64,000 nucleotides of DNA from an uncultured Granulosicoccaceae bacterium (GTDB taxonomy: Bacteria; Pseudomonadota; Gammaproteobacteria; Granulosicoccales; Granulosicoccaceae), in contig CALISD010000084.1 of the NCBI GenBank assembly GCA_938041955.1, forward strand, positions 1-64,000. Reading direction: 5' to 3'. A model generated the notes under the pieces. It searched no databases. It was not told the DNA's origin and saw only the letters and a list, made by a program, of their open reading frames with translations. This document shows positions 7,213-16,902 of the stretch, piece by piece (position 1 is the stretch's first letter; each line of letters starts with the position of its first letter). The translations under genes and the position numbers were made by a program.

Positions 7213-8103
7213 CTACTGAGGAGCGGCGTTCGAAAATGGAACCTGCACTGTGCTGCCTGGAGTACTAGCCATTGTCCAGCCCTTAAATTCAATACCGTCA
7301 ACAAGGTTGTAAAACTGAACAGTATTTAAGTCACATCCAGTGCCAGTGCCATCGATAGCGTGAGCATCTTCAGTGGCAGTGCTACTGCTCTCGATTAGTG
7401 ATAGCTCGCCGTTTAATGCACCCCAAGTTTGAGGTCCCACTATACCGTCAACCAAAAGACCTCGAGCAGTTTGGTAATCTCTGACAGCTTGAGCGGTATT
7501 TGGGCCGAAGTCACCATCAGCAAATCCGGTGACAGTTGTCGCAGTTCCAGTGCGGAAACCGGTACACCACACAATTCGTTGTACACCTTGAGTGTAAGAG
7601 CTAAAAGCCCATGTTCCGCCGTCTTTCAGAAGGCAGTTGTCTGACCAATCGCTGTTAGAGGAATCTGTATCACCGCAACGATCTATAACTGGTGTCTCTG
7701 TCGGGGTTTCGGTTCCATCAACAATACTAGTACCACTCAGGGTGCCGGCTTCAGCCTCCTGAAGATTGGTAATGCCGTCATTATCGAGATCATCAGCGCC
7801 ATCATCAATACCGTCAAAATCACTGTCGAGCGAATTTGGGTCTAAACCAACTGCAACTTCTTCAGAGTCGTATAGGCCGTCACCGTCTGAATCCAGATCG
7901 GTTATTGGGAAAGGAGTGCTGAGAAGTGGGTTGATGCCACCATCACCATTGTCGGTGCCGCCAGTCTCGGTACCAGTAGTAGTGCCGCCAGAACTACCGC
8001 CACAGGCAGCAAGTGTTGCAGACATCAGGCAGATAGCAGAAAGGTTTACTGCTCGTTGAGTAAGACCCGCAGTTAGCGGATTGAGTTTAGAAGGTAATTT
8101 CAT
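7213..8103 (-). CDS. Lipoprotein with Ca-binding-type repeats and a peptidoglycan-binding-like domain
   Basis: The 296 residues start at ATG 8103, with AGGAGC about 10 bases upstream. A lipoprotein signal ends in the lipobox SATLAAC near residue 34, then a Gly/Thr linker. Asp-rich DSDGDGLYDSEE and DSDFDGIDDGADDLDNDGI repeats (thrombospondin type 3-like, calcium-binding in known proteins) span about residues 70-115. The C-terminal part contains GFADGDFGPNTAQAVRDYQ and LVDGIVGPQTWGAL, the signature of a peptidoglycan-binding type 1 helical domain. It is likely an outer-membrane or periplasmic lipoprotein attached to the wall. The role is unknown. The HEAT gene is directly downstream. Confidence 0.8.
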   Translation of the reverse strand: MKLPSKLNPLTAGLTQRAVNLSAICLMSATLAACGGSSGGTTTGTETGGTDNGDGGINPLLSTPFPITDLDSDGDGLYDSEEVAVGLDPNSLDSDFDGIDDGADDLDNDGITNLQEAEAGTLSGTSIVDGTETPTETPVIDRCGDTDSSNSDWSDNCLLKDGGTWAFSSYTQGVQRIVWCTGFRTGTATTVTGFADGDFGPNTAQAVRDYQTARGLLVDGIVGPQTWGALNGELSLIESSSTATEDAHAIDGTGTGCDLNTVQFYNLVDGIEFKGWTMASTPGSTVQVPFSNAAPQ

Positions 8104-8608
8104 AGGTAATTGGCTCCTGATAATTAAGCGCCGATTGATAACGAATGGATAGCACCCTGACACATCGGTTGGGAGTACAGTCTAGGCAAGAACGTCTCGT
8201 TCACGTGAATTGTGCGTGGTCAGAGTTTCTCGTGTCATATGTATAGCGCATATTTACTACTTGAGAATGTAAATTATTGCTTATCTAACCTGAACGTAAA
8301 CCGAAGTTGAGTCAGTTAATTGACTCTGTCCGTGGGGTTGCGGTGTGTGTTTATTGGTTTTGTTCGTTGTTATATTTGGATGGCACTCGCTTCGCGCATG
8401 TTAGCTGCATTATCGAGAGCGGCCAGCCATCATCCTAATTCTAAAAATACCGCAGGCACCCGCGGGGGCAAAAGCCGCGTCGAGATTGCTGGATATTTTT
8501 TCATCTGAAATAGTGACACTTAGCCCCACGGGCTAATGTCGAAAACCGACCATGTATCTCGCTAATACGCCGGTTCCCTGGCCGAATTGTTTGTTGGCGT
8601 CCAGCTAT
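8104..8608. other. 505-bp intergenic region
   Basis: No convincing gene. It contains a perfect dyad TTAGCCC-CAC-GGGCTAA at 8520-8536, about 75 bases beyond the M20 peptidase stop. The dyad has no T-tract, so it may be a weak terminator or RNA end. The rest should hold the promoter of the Ca-repeat lipoprotein. Confidence 0.5.
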
Positions 8609-9997
8609 CTAGCCGTTCTCAGCGAGTTTCTCAAGCACTCTTGCCCAGCTACGTGCGCCTTTATGAAAGCTTTGCACACTGTACTTTTCGTTGGGTGAGT
8701 GGATTTGATCATCATCTAATCCAAAACCTATCAATAGACTTTCCATGTTGAGAATTTCATTGAAGTAACCAACTACCGGTATCGAACCACCGCAACCGGC
8801 GTAGACCGCGTCGTTGTTCCATTCATCAGTCAGTGCAGTTCGAGAGTTTTCAAAGGCGGCGTTGGCTATCGACATGGTCGTGGCGGGAGATGCGCCGTGG
8901 TCTTCGAATTCGACTGTGCAGTCGGTAGGCAGGCATTGCTGAACATAGGCGCGGAAGTTTTCTCTTATTGTAAGCGGGTTCTGATTACCCACTAGTCTAA
9001 AGCTCACTTTGGCATTGGCTTTTGATGGAAGCACTGTTTTAAATCCTTCTCCTGTATAACCCCCTTCAATACCATTGAATTCACAAGTGGGCCTGCTCCA
9101 AAGTTGTTCTAATGCGGAGTAGCCGTGCTCGCCTGCATTAACTGCAAGATCTACAGCGCCAAGGAACTCTGCTTCATCAAAGCCAAGGCTATCCCATTGC
9201 GTTTTGATTTGGGCGGGTAGTGGGTCTACGCCGTCATAGAAATCCGGGATTGTTATTCTCCCTTCGTTGTCGTGAAGGCCTGCAAGTATCTTTGTTAATA
9301 TCCGTACCGGGTTGGCTGCAGGGCCGCCGAACATGCCTGAGTGCAGGTCTTTGTCTGCTGCGGTTATGGTGATCTCTTCACCGAGCAAGCCGCGCAGCAT
9401 AGTGCAAATGGCGGGAGTTTGTGCGTTCCACATGCCGGTGTCGCAGACCAGAGCAAGATCAACGGCAAGTTCTTCTTTATTGCCTTGTAGAAACGGGACC
9501 AGAGAAGGCGAACCTGACTCTTCTTCGCCTTCGAACAAGAAGGTGATATTGACCGGCAGTTCACCTGTGGTTTGCTTCCAGGCGCGGCAGGCTTCAATGA
9601 AAGTCATTAGTTGACCTTTATCATCTGCGGCACCTCGTGCTCGAATGACCGCGCCTGAGTCAGTTTCTTCGATGGCAGGATCAAACGGGTCGCGATGCCA
9701 AAGCTCAAGCGGGTCAACTGGCTGAACGTCATAGTGACCATAGAACAATACATGTGGCCGGCCGCTTATGGTGTCACTGTGGCCCACTACCATCGGGTGT
9801 CCGGGGGTGTCACGTCTACTGGCTTTTATGCCGATGTCTGCGAGTTCTGCAACCAGCCAGTCGGCGGCACTGATGCAGTCTTGTGCGAATGCAGAATCGG
9901 TCGAGATGCTTTTGATTTTTAAAAATTCAAACAATCGATTGATTGCATCATCTCTATGCGCATCAATGTGTTCGAGCACAGCAGGGAGTGAGGACAT
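8609..9997 (-). CDS. M20-family dipeptidase / metallopeptidase
   Basis: This 462-residue cytosolic zinc peptidase resembles carnosinase / Xaa-dipeptidases. Metal and catalytic motifs are visible: YGHYDVQPVDP (His ligand and Asp) near residue 83, AADDKGQ (bridging Asp), FEGEEESGSP (general-base Glu and ligand), VCDTGMW, and the C-terminal ligand His in DDQIHSPNEKY. A dimerisation domain is inserted around DLHSGMFGG. The ATG at 9997 (MSSLPAVLEHIDAHRDD) matches family N-termini; the open frame continues 19 residues further but with hydrophobic, unrelated sequence. It stands alone between the c-di-GMP gene and an empty region. The substrate is not predictable beyond small peptides. Confidence 0.9.
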   Translation of the reverse strand: MSSLPAVLEHIDAHRDDAINRLFEFLKIKSISTDSAFAQDCISAADWLVAELADIGIKASRRDTPGHPMVVGHSDTISGRPHVLFYGHYDVQPVDPLELWHRDPFDPAIEETDSGAVIRARGAADDKGQLMTFIEACRAWKQTTGELPVNITFLFEGEEESGSPSLVPFLQGNKEELAVDLALVCDTGMWNAQTPAICTMLRGLLGEEITITAADKDLHSGMFGGPAANPVRILTKILAGLHDNEGRITIPDFYDGVDPLPAQIKTQWDSLGFDEAEFLGAVDLAVNAGEHGYSALEQLWSRPTCEFNGIEGGYTGEGFKTVLPSKANAKVSFRLVGNQNPLTIRENFRAYVQQCLPTDCTVEFEDHGASPATTMSIANAAFENSRTALTDEWNNDAVYAGCGGSIPVVGYFNEILNMESLLIGFGLDDDQIHSPNEKYSVQSFHKGARSWARVLEKLAENG

Positions 9998-10080
9998 GAT
10001 CTTTCTGCAGCTGATAGAAAGGGATAAGTATAGAGGGTGTAGCGTCAGCTTCAACGCTTATTGGCAATCGAGCGGTATAT

Positions 10081-12291
10081 CTAAGCTGCTTTGTCGATTT
10101 TGCGGTTGAGTGCGTCCAGGTAGCCGGTAAATTGGGCTGCAGATAGTGGCTTGGAAAAATAATAACCCTGGCCAAAGTGACAGTTCATAGCCGCCAGTGC
10201 CTGTGCCTGCTCCTCATCTTCGATGCCTTCGGCGACGACCTCTACGTTAAGTCGGGTGGCAAGGTCAATGATTGACTGCACTATGATCTGGCCTTTTTTG
10301 TCTGTGCCGATGTCCTGGGTGACTTCTTTATCGAGCTTTAGTGTGTCGATGGGGCAGCGGGTCAAGAGGGACAACGACGAGTGCCCGGCACCGAAGTCGT
10401 CCATGGCGATTTTTATCCCACGTTCTTTCAATTCAATGATATTGTTTTCAACAATGGCGATATTGTCGATAGCGGAAGTTTCAGTAATTTCAATTTCTAA
10501 GTGCGTCATTAAATGATGCTGTTTGCCGACCAGTCGCTCTACTGCCGCACCTAAGTTGGGTCTGCTGGCCTGTAGTGCCGAGAAGTTCAGTGCCACCTCT
10601 ACTGGTGCAAACCCCTTTTTTTCCCACAGTGCTAACTGATCTATTACTGTGCTCAATACCCAGTCATCGAGCTCACAAATATTACCGTTTGCTTCTGCCT
10701 GTGCAATGAAGTCGGCCGGAGCGAATGTGCCGAGTTCATCGTTTTCCCATCGCAGTAGCGCTTCTGCGCCAACAAGCTTTCTGTCGGATAGTCTGTATTT
10801 AGGTTGGAACAGCAGGTGGAGCTCTTCGTTTGCAATGGCGCTTTTGATTGCGTTGTCCATTTTTATTTTAAGATCACTGGCGTGTTTTAGCGCCGGGTCG
10901 AAAACGCGATAGGTATTCTTACCGCTGTTTTTTGCCTCGTACATGGCGATGTCCGCACAGGTGACCAATTCGTTTGCATTCTCGGCATTGTCCGGAAACA
11001 AACAAATACCAATGCTGACTCCTACAGCGCACTCCATTCCATGAATCGTAATGGGTTGCATCACTGATTCGCGAATTCGTTGTGCAACAACTTCGGCTTG
11101 CTCTTGTCGGTCAACGTCGCTGATGATCAGCATGAATTCATCACCGGCCAGGCGGGCCACAACTGCCTGACCCGGTTGATGCTCCAGCAGTTCTTCTTCA
11201 CGGTTGGTTGAAACTGTGTCTGTGGTGCGAACGGTTTCGACCAATCTCTTTGCTACTACACGTATTAGTTCATCACCGGCATCGTGGCCGAGTTGATCAT
11301 TAACAGGTTTGAAATTATCGAGATCAAGGAACATCACCGCCAGAGACTTATCTTCTATTTGGCTAACGCGTTCAATTTCGGTGGTCAGACAGCGCAGAAA
11401 CATTCGTCGATTTGGTAGATTGGTCAGTGTATCAGTGTATGCAAGGCGTTTAATTTCAGCTGTAGATTCAGCGGTCAGGAATTGTAGTCGTTCAAGGAAA
11501 GTATTAAACCAGTAAGCAAGCTCTGTCATTTCATCTGAGCCTGTGAGTGGGATACGAACATTCATATCACCGGTTCCAGTGGCAATTTTCTTCAGCGATG
11601 AAACCATATTATTAATGCGCTGCAAAATGCTCCGGGTCGTGACCAGCGCCACCAGGAACAACAGAGCTGCTGTAATGATACCTGTAGTCAGGCCGACCCG
11701 AACTGATTCACTCGCTCGTAGTGTAGCGGCGTCAACACTTGCGACTAGCGCGTTAGCGTGTTGTAGTTGCAGGTCACCGAGGGCATCCAGTACCGAGTTA
11801 AAGTCACGGCTGTTTATTTTTCTTTCCGGTGCGATCGACTTAACTGAGTTTTGACCACTAATGACCGATTGGACCAATGAATGGGAGTTTCTATAGTAAT
11901 GATCGAATTGACTAAGGATTCGATTCACTTCAGGCGCCTGAGTTTGATCAAGCATCATTGTGCTGTGTAGTAGAGATCTAAATTCATTGGCCAATAACAT
12001 CGAGTGACCAAGCAATGCTTCGTTTGACGAGAAAGTTGCCTGGTCGAGATCGCTGTCAATAAACTTAAGGTCGTGCAGCGCAGCTATCAGGTTTTCCTGC
12101 ACCGGGTAGCGTATGTCGCGAATCTCTTTGAGTAAATCTGCCCGGTCTTTTGATTCTGCCAGCATAACAAACAGGAACGCAAAGAATCCGAGTGTGCCTA
12201 TAACTGCGATCGACAATATCTGATAACGCAAGGAGCGTCGTGGCTTGCGTCGTTCTGTGGTGCGATCAGGAATGTGTTCGGAGTCGGACAA
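10081..12291 (-). CDS. Membrane HAMP-GGDEF-EAL cyclic-di-GMP enzyme
   Basis: The 736 residues show a helix near 25-45, a periplasmic helical sensor, a second helix near 200-220, and HAMP (LKKIATGTGDMNVRIPLTGSDEM). A GGDEF domain follows with DLDNFKPVND and the variant motif RLAGDEF. An RTTD I-site-like tetrad precedes a ~15-residue insertion rich in Glu. The C-terminal EAL domain looks complete: AEALLRW, ALNFSALQ, EIEITET, MDDFGAGHSS, LKLDKEV, VVAEGIED and GQGYYFSKP. Both synthase and phosphodiesterase activity are possible, with EAL more certain. It probably links a periplasmic signal to biofilm or motility. The gene is monocistronic as far as can be seen. Confidence 0.92.
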   Translation of the reverse strand: MSDSEHIPDRTTERRKPRRSLRYQILSIAVIGTLGFFAFLFVMLAESKDRADLLKEIRDIRYPVQENLIAALHDLKFIDSDLDQATFSSNEALLGHSMLLANEFRSLLHSTMMLDQTQAPEVNRILSQFDHYYRNSHSLVQSVISGQNSVKSIAPERKINSRDFNSVLDALGDLQLQHANALVASVDAATLRASESVRVGLTTGIITAALLFLVALVTTRSILQRINNMVSSLKKIATGTGDMNVRIPLTGSDEMTELAYWFNTFLERLQFLTAESTAEIKRLAYTDTLTNLPNRRMFLRCLTTEIERVSQIEDKSLAVMFLDLDNFKPVNDQLGHDAGDELIRVVAKRLVETVRTTDTVSTNREEELLEHQPGQAVVARLAGDEFMLIISDVDRQEQAEVVAQRIRESVMQPITIHGMECAVGVSIGICLFPDNAENANELVTCADIAMYEAKNSGKNTYRVFDPALKHASDLKIKMDNAIKSAIANEELHLLFQPKYRLSDRKLVGAEALLRWENDELGTFAPADFIAQAEANGNICELDDWVLSTVIDQLALWEKKGFAPVEVALNFSALQASRPNLGAAVERLVGKQHHLMTHLEIEITETSAIDNIAIVENNIIELKERGIKIAMDDFGAGHSSLSLLTRCPIDTLKLDKEVTQDIGTDKKGQIIVQSIIDLATRLNVEVVAEGIEDEEQAQALAAMNCHFGQGYYFSKPLSAAQFTGYLDALNRKIDKAA

Positions 12292-12559
12292 TGTTGCGAT
12301 TCTTCTTTTTACGGCTCTGATTTTAGTGGTGTCGATCTTGGTACTCGATCGTGTTACTTATGACCGCAGGCACCGGGAAGTTGATGCGAATGAGGCTATC
12401 CCGGCAGCGGTATTTTCATGGCTTATCGGGTCTGTAGCGACAAGTTGGCGCGAGGCTTAATTCGCCGGTGATGTTTTTCACAAATGGCAGGGCTTGAGTC
12501 AGGTGTAATCGCAGGTCGACAGCACGAATTATTGTCGATTCCGTCACGCAGACAGTCAG

Positions 12560-13591
12560 GTGGTGTTTGTACGGTTATACTTGGCTTGTTGTCGAGTCCT
12601 GTTTCACCTGAGCCATTGCCTCTTGCGCGCATTCTACTTTTTTATATTTCTAACGTGGTCGCTGGTTATTGCTGGTTGCGGCACAAGAAATAATGACCTG
12701 GTCGTTACTTTTAGTGGCATCTGCGATGGATCTGCTGCGGTTCGTATTGGCAGAGAGCAATTGTTAATTGCATCCGATGAAACTAATTCCCTTTATCTGT
12801 TCAATAGCAATGGTGGAGCGTTGATCCGTTCGTATCGACTTGGTGATTTATTGGGTCTTTCAGATGATGCTGAAATGGACCTAGAAGCTGCGGTGGTGCA
12901 TGACGATGGAGTGTGGTGGATTGGTTCACACGGGCGTGATGCGAGTGCCAATGACGCACCGAATCGCCGGGTGATTTTTAAAACAGGCTTACCTGTTGCG
13001 AATGGCGCAGATCTGACGGTTAAAGTTAAAATACATGATCTCAGTAATATACTTTCTGAGTTTGTTTCTGACTCGGCTCTGTTACTTGCGCCGAAAAAGG
13101 GGGGCATCAATATCGAAGGCATGTCTGTCACTATCGATGGTGATCTTCTCATCGCATTGAGATCGCCCCTGAGCGAGGGTCTGAGCGGTGATGCGACTGT
13201 AATTCAAATAGCGATGCGGGATGGGGTGTTTGAGCTGGTTAAAAGTTATCGTCTTGCGCTTGGGAACAGAGGGGTTCGTGATCTGGTGATCACAGAAAAA
13301 GGATATCTCCTTATCGCCGGGGATGTTGGCAGTGGCGGCGATTATTCTGTATTTCGATGGCAGCTCTCCGGTGAGTTAAGCGAACTATTTGCAGTGCCTC
13401 AAGGGTTTAATGCTGAGGCTCTGGTGGATATGGGTCAATATTGGTTGCTGCTGAGTGATGATGGCAAAGTGGCACGATCAGATAGTGAAGCGAATGACGG
13501 CGATCGGGCTTGTGAAGATATTATTTGGAAAAACAGCGCCGGGAGTTCTCACCGCAGTGTCTTTCTCAGAGGGCTGAGTTTTGTACCCTGA
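12560..13591 (+). CDS. DUF3616-family lipoprotein
   Basis: As read from GTG 12560 the protein is 343 residues. A long hydrophobic N-terminus ends in the lipobox SLVIAGC, so the mature protein probably begins at that Cys (about residue 40). A TTG nearer the lipobox could be the true start, because the region before it is unusually long. The body matches DUF3616: ICDGSAAVRIG at the start, IASDETNSLYLF, and EMDLEAAVVHDDGVWWIGSHGRD followed by PNRRVIFKT, then INIEGMSV and GVRDLVI. It looks like a beta-propeller-type domain. The function is unknown. Confidence 0.75.
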   Translation: MVFVRLYLACCRVLFHLSHCLLRAFYFFIFLTWSLVIAGCGTRNNDLVVTFSGICDGSAAVRIGREQLLIASDETNSLYLFNSNGGALIRSYRLGDLLGLSDDAEMDLEAAVVHDDGVWWIGSHGRDASANDAPNRRVIFKTGLPVANGADLTVKVKIHDLSNILSEFVSDSALLLAPKKGGINIEGMSVTIDGDLLIALRSPLSEGLSGDATVIQIAMRDGVFELVKSYRLALGNRGVRDLVITEKGYLLIAGDVGSGGDYSVFRWQLSGELSELFAVPQGFNAEALVDMGQYWLLLSDDGKVARSDSEANDGDRACEDIIWKNSAGSSHRSVFLRGLSFVP

Positions 13592-13729
13592 CGGTGCACA
13601 TTCAGGTGGCAAAATTGACCTGTGCGGCAACTCGCTGTTCTGCTGCTAGAATGACTGGAACCAATAGGCGAGTAGAACCCTATTGTCGAATTTGTGTAAT
13701 TGGGTGCTGAATCAACTTGAGGGAAACCT

Positions 13730-14446
13730 ATGTCTATCGAAGTGAATCCAATTGAATACAATCATCGCGATACAGTTCTTCAGGGAATGGTTGCGGTGGA
13801 TACAGCCACAGTGCAACCAAGGCCGGTGGTGCTTGTTGCTCATGCATGGGGTGGTCGTGATGATTTCGCGGTTCAAAAGGCACGTGATTTAGCCAAGCTT
13901 GGTTATGTAGGCTTCGCGTTGGATCTTTATGGCAAAGGTGTGCTTGGAACCAATAAAGATGAGAACAGTGCGCTAATGACCCCGTTTCTGGAAGACAGGT
14001 TACTTTTGCAGGCTCGTATGGATGCCGCCGTAACCGCGGCGGCAGGTGTTGCTCAGGCAGATGCTTCTAAAATAGCTGCGATAGGTTACTGTTTTGGTGG
14101 TTTATGTGTTCTGGATCTAGCTAGAACGGGTGCCGATGTAAAGGCAGTAGTCAGCTATCATGGTTTGTTTACTCCACCGGGAAACCTTTCGGCAAGAAAA
14201 ATAAAATCGAAGGTGCTAATTCTTCACGGGTATGACGATCCCATGGCCACGCCAGATGCCATGGTCGGGCTGGCCAATGAACTGACAGAGGCGCAAGCCG
14301 ATTGGCAGATACATGCCTATGGCAGTACGTTGCATGCTTTTACTAACCCGGCTGCAGCAGATCCGGAGTTTGGTACCGTTTATCACCCTGTTGCTGATCA
14401 ACGCTCATGGAGAAGTATGGCTGATTTTCTGAAAGACAGCTTTTAA
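13730..14446 (+). CDS. Dienelactone hydrolase family protein
   Basis: This 238-residue alpha/beta hydrolase has the dienelactone hydrolase triad: nucleophile Cys in IGYCFGG near residue 123, Asp in LHGYDDPMA near residue 171, and His in TLHAFTNP near residue 204. Family members open lactones or cleave small esters. The natural substrate here is unknown, as no aromatic-degradation genes are nearby. The ATG is preceded by GAGGG about 7 bases away. It stands alone between the DUF3616 and GAF-GGDEF genes. Confidence 0.88.
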   Translation: MSIEVNPIEYNHRDTVLQGMVAVDTATVQPRPVVLVAHAWGGRDDFAVQKARDLAKLGYVGFALDLYGKGVLGTNKDENSALMTPFLEDRLLLQARMDAAVTAAAGVAQADASKIAAIGYCFGGLCVLDLARTGADVKAVVSYHGLFTPPGNLSARKIKSKVLILHGYDDPMATPDAMVGLANELTEAQADWQIHAYGSTLHAFTNPAAADPEFGTVYHPVADQRSWRSMADFLKDSF

Positions 14447-14739
14447 GCAGTGCTTTTCAGTTGCGAACCGTGTGAACTGGATCAATAAAGGTGCTCGACT
14501 CATATACTCCCGATGCAATTAGTTATTAGTTTACATTTCGTTTGCACCCGAGGGGCGCACCCGCGATTCGGGTTTTAAGTCATTGTTTGTGCTTTGCTGT
14601 TTATGTGAACGCCTGGCAGAGTTGACTTGGCATAGGCCAAGTCTCTGAATCACAAGCTCATTCTGTGTACTTCGGACCCTCAATTTAAATGCCACCTGAC
14701 CGATTATTAGGGTACGCAATTCCTGGTTGAGGTGAGTCA

Positions 14740-16740
14740 GTGTCGGTATCAAATGAAGCTGAAGAAGAGTATGACTTTGAGGACTCTACTTTCGAGATAA
14801 ATAGCCCAACAGTGGCTAACGATGAGTCGATAGAGGATGATTCGCAAGAGCGGGTTGCTATGCGCGGCAAGGCCCCTCTCAATGTCGAAGAGCAACTCGA
14901 TTACTATCGAAAGAAAGCTATTCATCAAGATATTCTTATCTTTGAAATGCGAGCCCTGCTGCAATCTGGCAAAGGGTTCGGCAATATTCTTAATCTAAAG
15001 GAATTGCTGGGCAACTTTATGGCAGTAGTTCGGGAAAGATACGGTGCGATTAATAGCACGGTGTTGCTAAGGGATGATCTTGACCCCGGACATAATTACT
15101 ATCGAGTGAAAGCCTATTCAGGACTCGATAGTGAGTTTGTTCTCAGTGACCGAACACCTGAGTCGCTGTATATGTTTAAGTTTATGCAGGATAAAGGTTT
15201 GCTTTGGCAGATTATCCGGCAAGGTAATGTATTTAGTGTGCAGGATCTGCAGAGAGATCCGAGGTTCGAAACAGCCTGGCGTCAGTGGCATCTGGGCGTT
15301 CTGAATTCTGATACCTGGTGCCCATTAATAAAAAATGGTGAAGTGCTGGGTATATTGGCGCTTGGTGAAAAGTCTGACGGTAGCCAGATAAGTGAAGACG
15401 AATATCCGTTTCTTCAGGAGCTTGCATCAATTGCGACGACCAATATTGATTCAACCCTTAAGTATGAAAAGAATCAAAGAATACTTCGAAATATTCAGAC
15501 GCTTTATGATGTTAATCAACAGCTCGCGCACGTCAACGACTTTAAGCGACTTTGTGTTGAAACACTGGCCACCGCGGTTGATGCGGTCAGTGCACAAAAA
15601 GGTAACCTTATGCTCTTGAATAAAGAGACAGGTGAACTTGAAATAAAAGTTGTCTGGGGCAACATTCCGCGTCACGTGCGTGACGATATTAATAACGGTA
15701 TTAGATCAACAAAGACTTTTAGTTTGGGAGAAGGTATCGCAGGTCAGTGTGCTGCTGAGCGCAGGCCCATTAGAAAGAATGATAAAAAGTATATTGAGCA
15801 GGTGGGCAAGAATATTGTCTATTGCATCTGTTGTGTACCTTTGATGCGTGGTGATAATGTTGAAGGTGTTATTGCTCTAACGAATAAGGTGAGAACTGAT
15901 GACAACGGTGATCGTGTTCTTGATGAGATTGGTCGTTTCACTGAAGAGGACGTGAGTCTGTGTCAGGGGCTTGCGGATCAGGCCGCTGTTAATTTGCACA
16001 AGAGCCGGTTGTATAACAAATCAATCACCGACGAGATGACGGGGCTGTATAACACCCGTCACTTTGAAGATAGTTTGTTATCACTGATGGATGCCGCGAG
16101 CTACACCGGCAAGTCATTATGTTTAGCGGTGTCAGATATTGATCATTTTAAGAAGTTTAATGATACGCATGGGCATAAAGCGGGTGATGCAGTTTTGCAG
16201 CAAGTCGCACGCGTAATGCAGAGCTGTATTCGACCTGACAGCGGCGATATGGTGTTCCGCTACGGTGGCGAGGAATTTTGTATGTTGCTTCCTGATACTG
16301 AGCCGGAAGAAGCGGCGGAGTTGATGGAGCGCTATAGAAAAAGAATTGAATCACACGTTGTGGTTCACGATGGTAAAGAGATGTCGGTGACAGTGTCGAT
16401 TGGTGTTTCCTGTGCACCAAAAGATACTCGCGATGAAAAGAAGATGTTTGAAAGAGCGGATGAGTGTTTGTACGTGGCCAAAGAGAATGGCCGCAATCAG
16501 GTGAACACGTACTTTCAGGGTTTGAAACTTTGCTACGGAGAGAAGGTAGATGTCACACTGCTTAAACAGGTAATTCAACATGATGAGGCGAAGAATACTT
16601 CTCAAACGATTGAAGCCGTACCAGTGGTGGAGCAGAGCGCTGAAAGTGTTAGCCTGCCGGAAGGCAAGGTGACAGCCATAGCGAAAAGAAAGAGCCCACC
16701 GAAGAAAAGTGTACGGAAAAAAGGCGGCATTTCGAAATAA
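14740..16740 (+). CDS. GAF-GAF-GGDEF diguanylate cyclase
   Basis: This 666-residue soluble protein starts at GTG 14740, with an excellent GAGGTGA 6 bases upstream. An acidic N-terminus (to about residue 45) is followed by two GAF-like sensor domains (about 80-230 and 250-420). The second contains SLGEGIAGQCAAERRP and CVPLMRGDNVEGVIALTNK. The GGDEF domain (about 425-590) has SDIDHFKKFNDTHGH and RYGGEEF, so it should make c-di-GMP. The position of the RxxD inhibitory site reads DSGD, so product inhibition through that site is unlikely. The tail is lysine-rich (KRKSPPKKSVRKK), possibly nucleic-acid or membrane contacting. Two terminators follow. Confidence 0.9.
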   Translation: MSVSNEAEEEYDFEDSTFEINSPTVANDESIEDDSQERVAMRGKAPLNVEEQLDYYRKKAIHQDILIFEMRALLQSGKGFGNILNLKELLGNFMAVVRERYGAINSTVLLRDDLDPGHNYYRVKAYSGLDSEFVLSDRTPESLYMFKFMQDKGLLWQIIRQGNVFSVQDLQRDPRFETAWRQWHLGVLNSDTWCPLIKNGEVLGILALGEKSDGSQISEDEYPFLQELASIATTNIDSTLKYEKNQRILRNIQTLYDVNQQLAHVNDFKRLCVETLATAVDAVSAQKGNLMLLNKETGELEIKVVWGNIPRHVRDDINNGIRSTKTFSLGEGIAGQCAAERRPIRKNDKKYIEQVGKNIVYCICCVPLMRGDNVEGVIALTNKVRTDDNGDRVLDEIGRFTEEDVSLCQGLADQAAVNLHKSRLYNKSITDEMTGLYNTRHFEDSLLSLMDAASYTGKSLCLAVSDIDHFKKFNDTHGHKAGDAVLQQVARVMQSCIRPDSGDMVFRYGGEEFCMLLPDTEPEEAAELMERYRKRIESHVVVHDGKEMSVTVSIGVSCAPKDTRDEKKMFERADECLYVAKENGRNQVNTYFQGLKLCYGEKVDVTLLKQVIQHDEAKNTSQTIEAVPVVEQSAESVSLPEGKVTAIAKRKSPPKKSVRKKGGISK

Positions 16741-16762
16741 GCCTTATCGTTCATACCAAAAA

Positions 16763-16800
16763 ACGCCCGATTGATCGTTAAATCTATCGGGCGTGTCTTC
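16763..16800. terminator. Hairpin after the GAF-GGDEF gene
   Basis: The stem ACGCCCGAT / ATCGGGCGT has a 14-base loop. The A-tract on its left makes it a better terminator for leftward than rightward transcription. Confidence 0.55.
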
Positions 16801-16849
16801 GTCAGTAATCGGTTGTTTTCAGCGGTAAGATTTAGCTTACACAAGAACG

Positions 16850-16879
16850 AAAAATGCCCGGCATTGCCGGGCATTTTTT
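16850..16879. terminator. Strong bidirectional terminator
   Basis: A-tract, stem TGCCCGGC / GCCGGGCA, three-base loop and T-tract: a 13-bp stem between convergent genes, 23 bases from the stop of the leftward lipoprotein. Confidence 0.9.
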
Positions 16880-16902
16880 ATCGATTGTGTATAGATTAAA
16901 TT

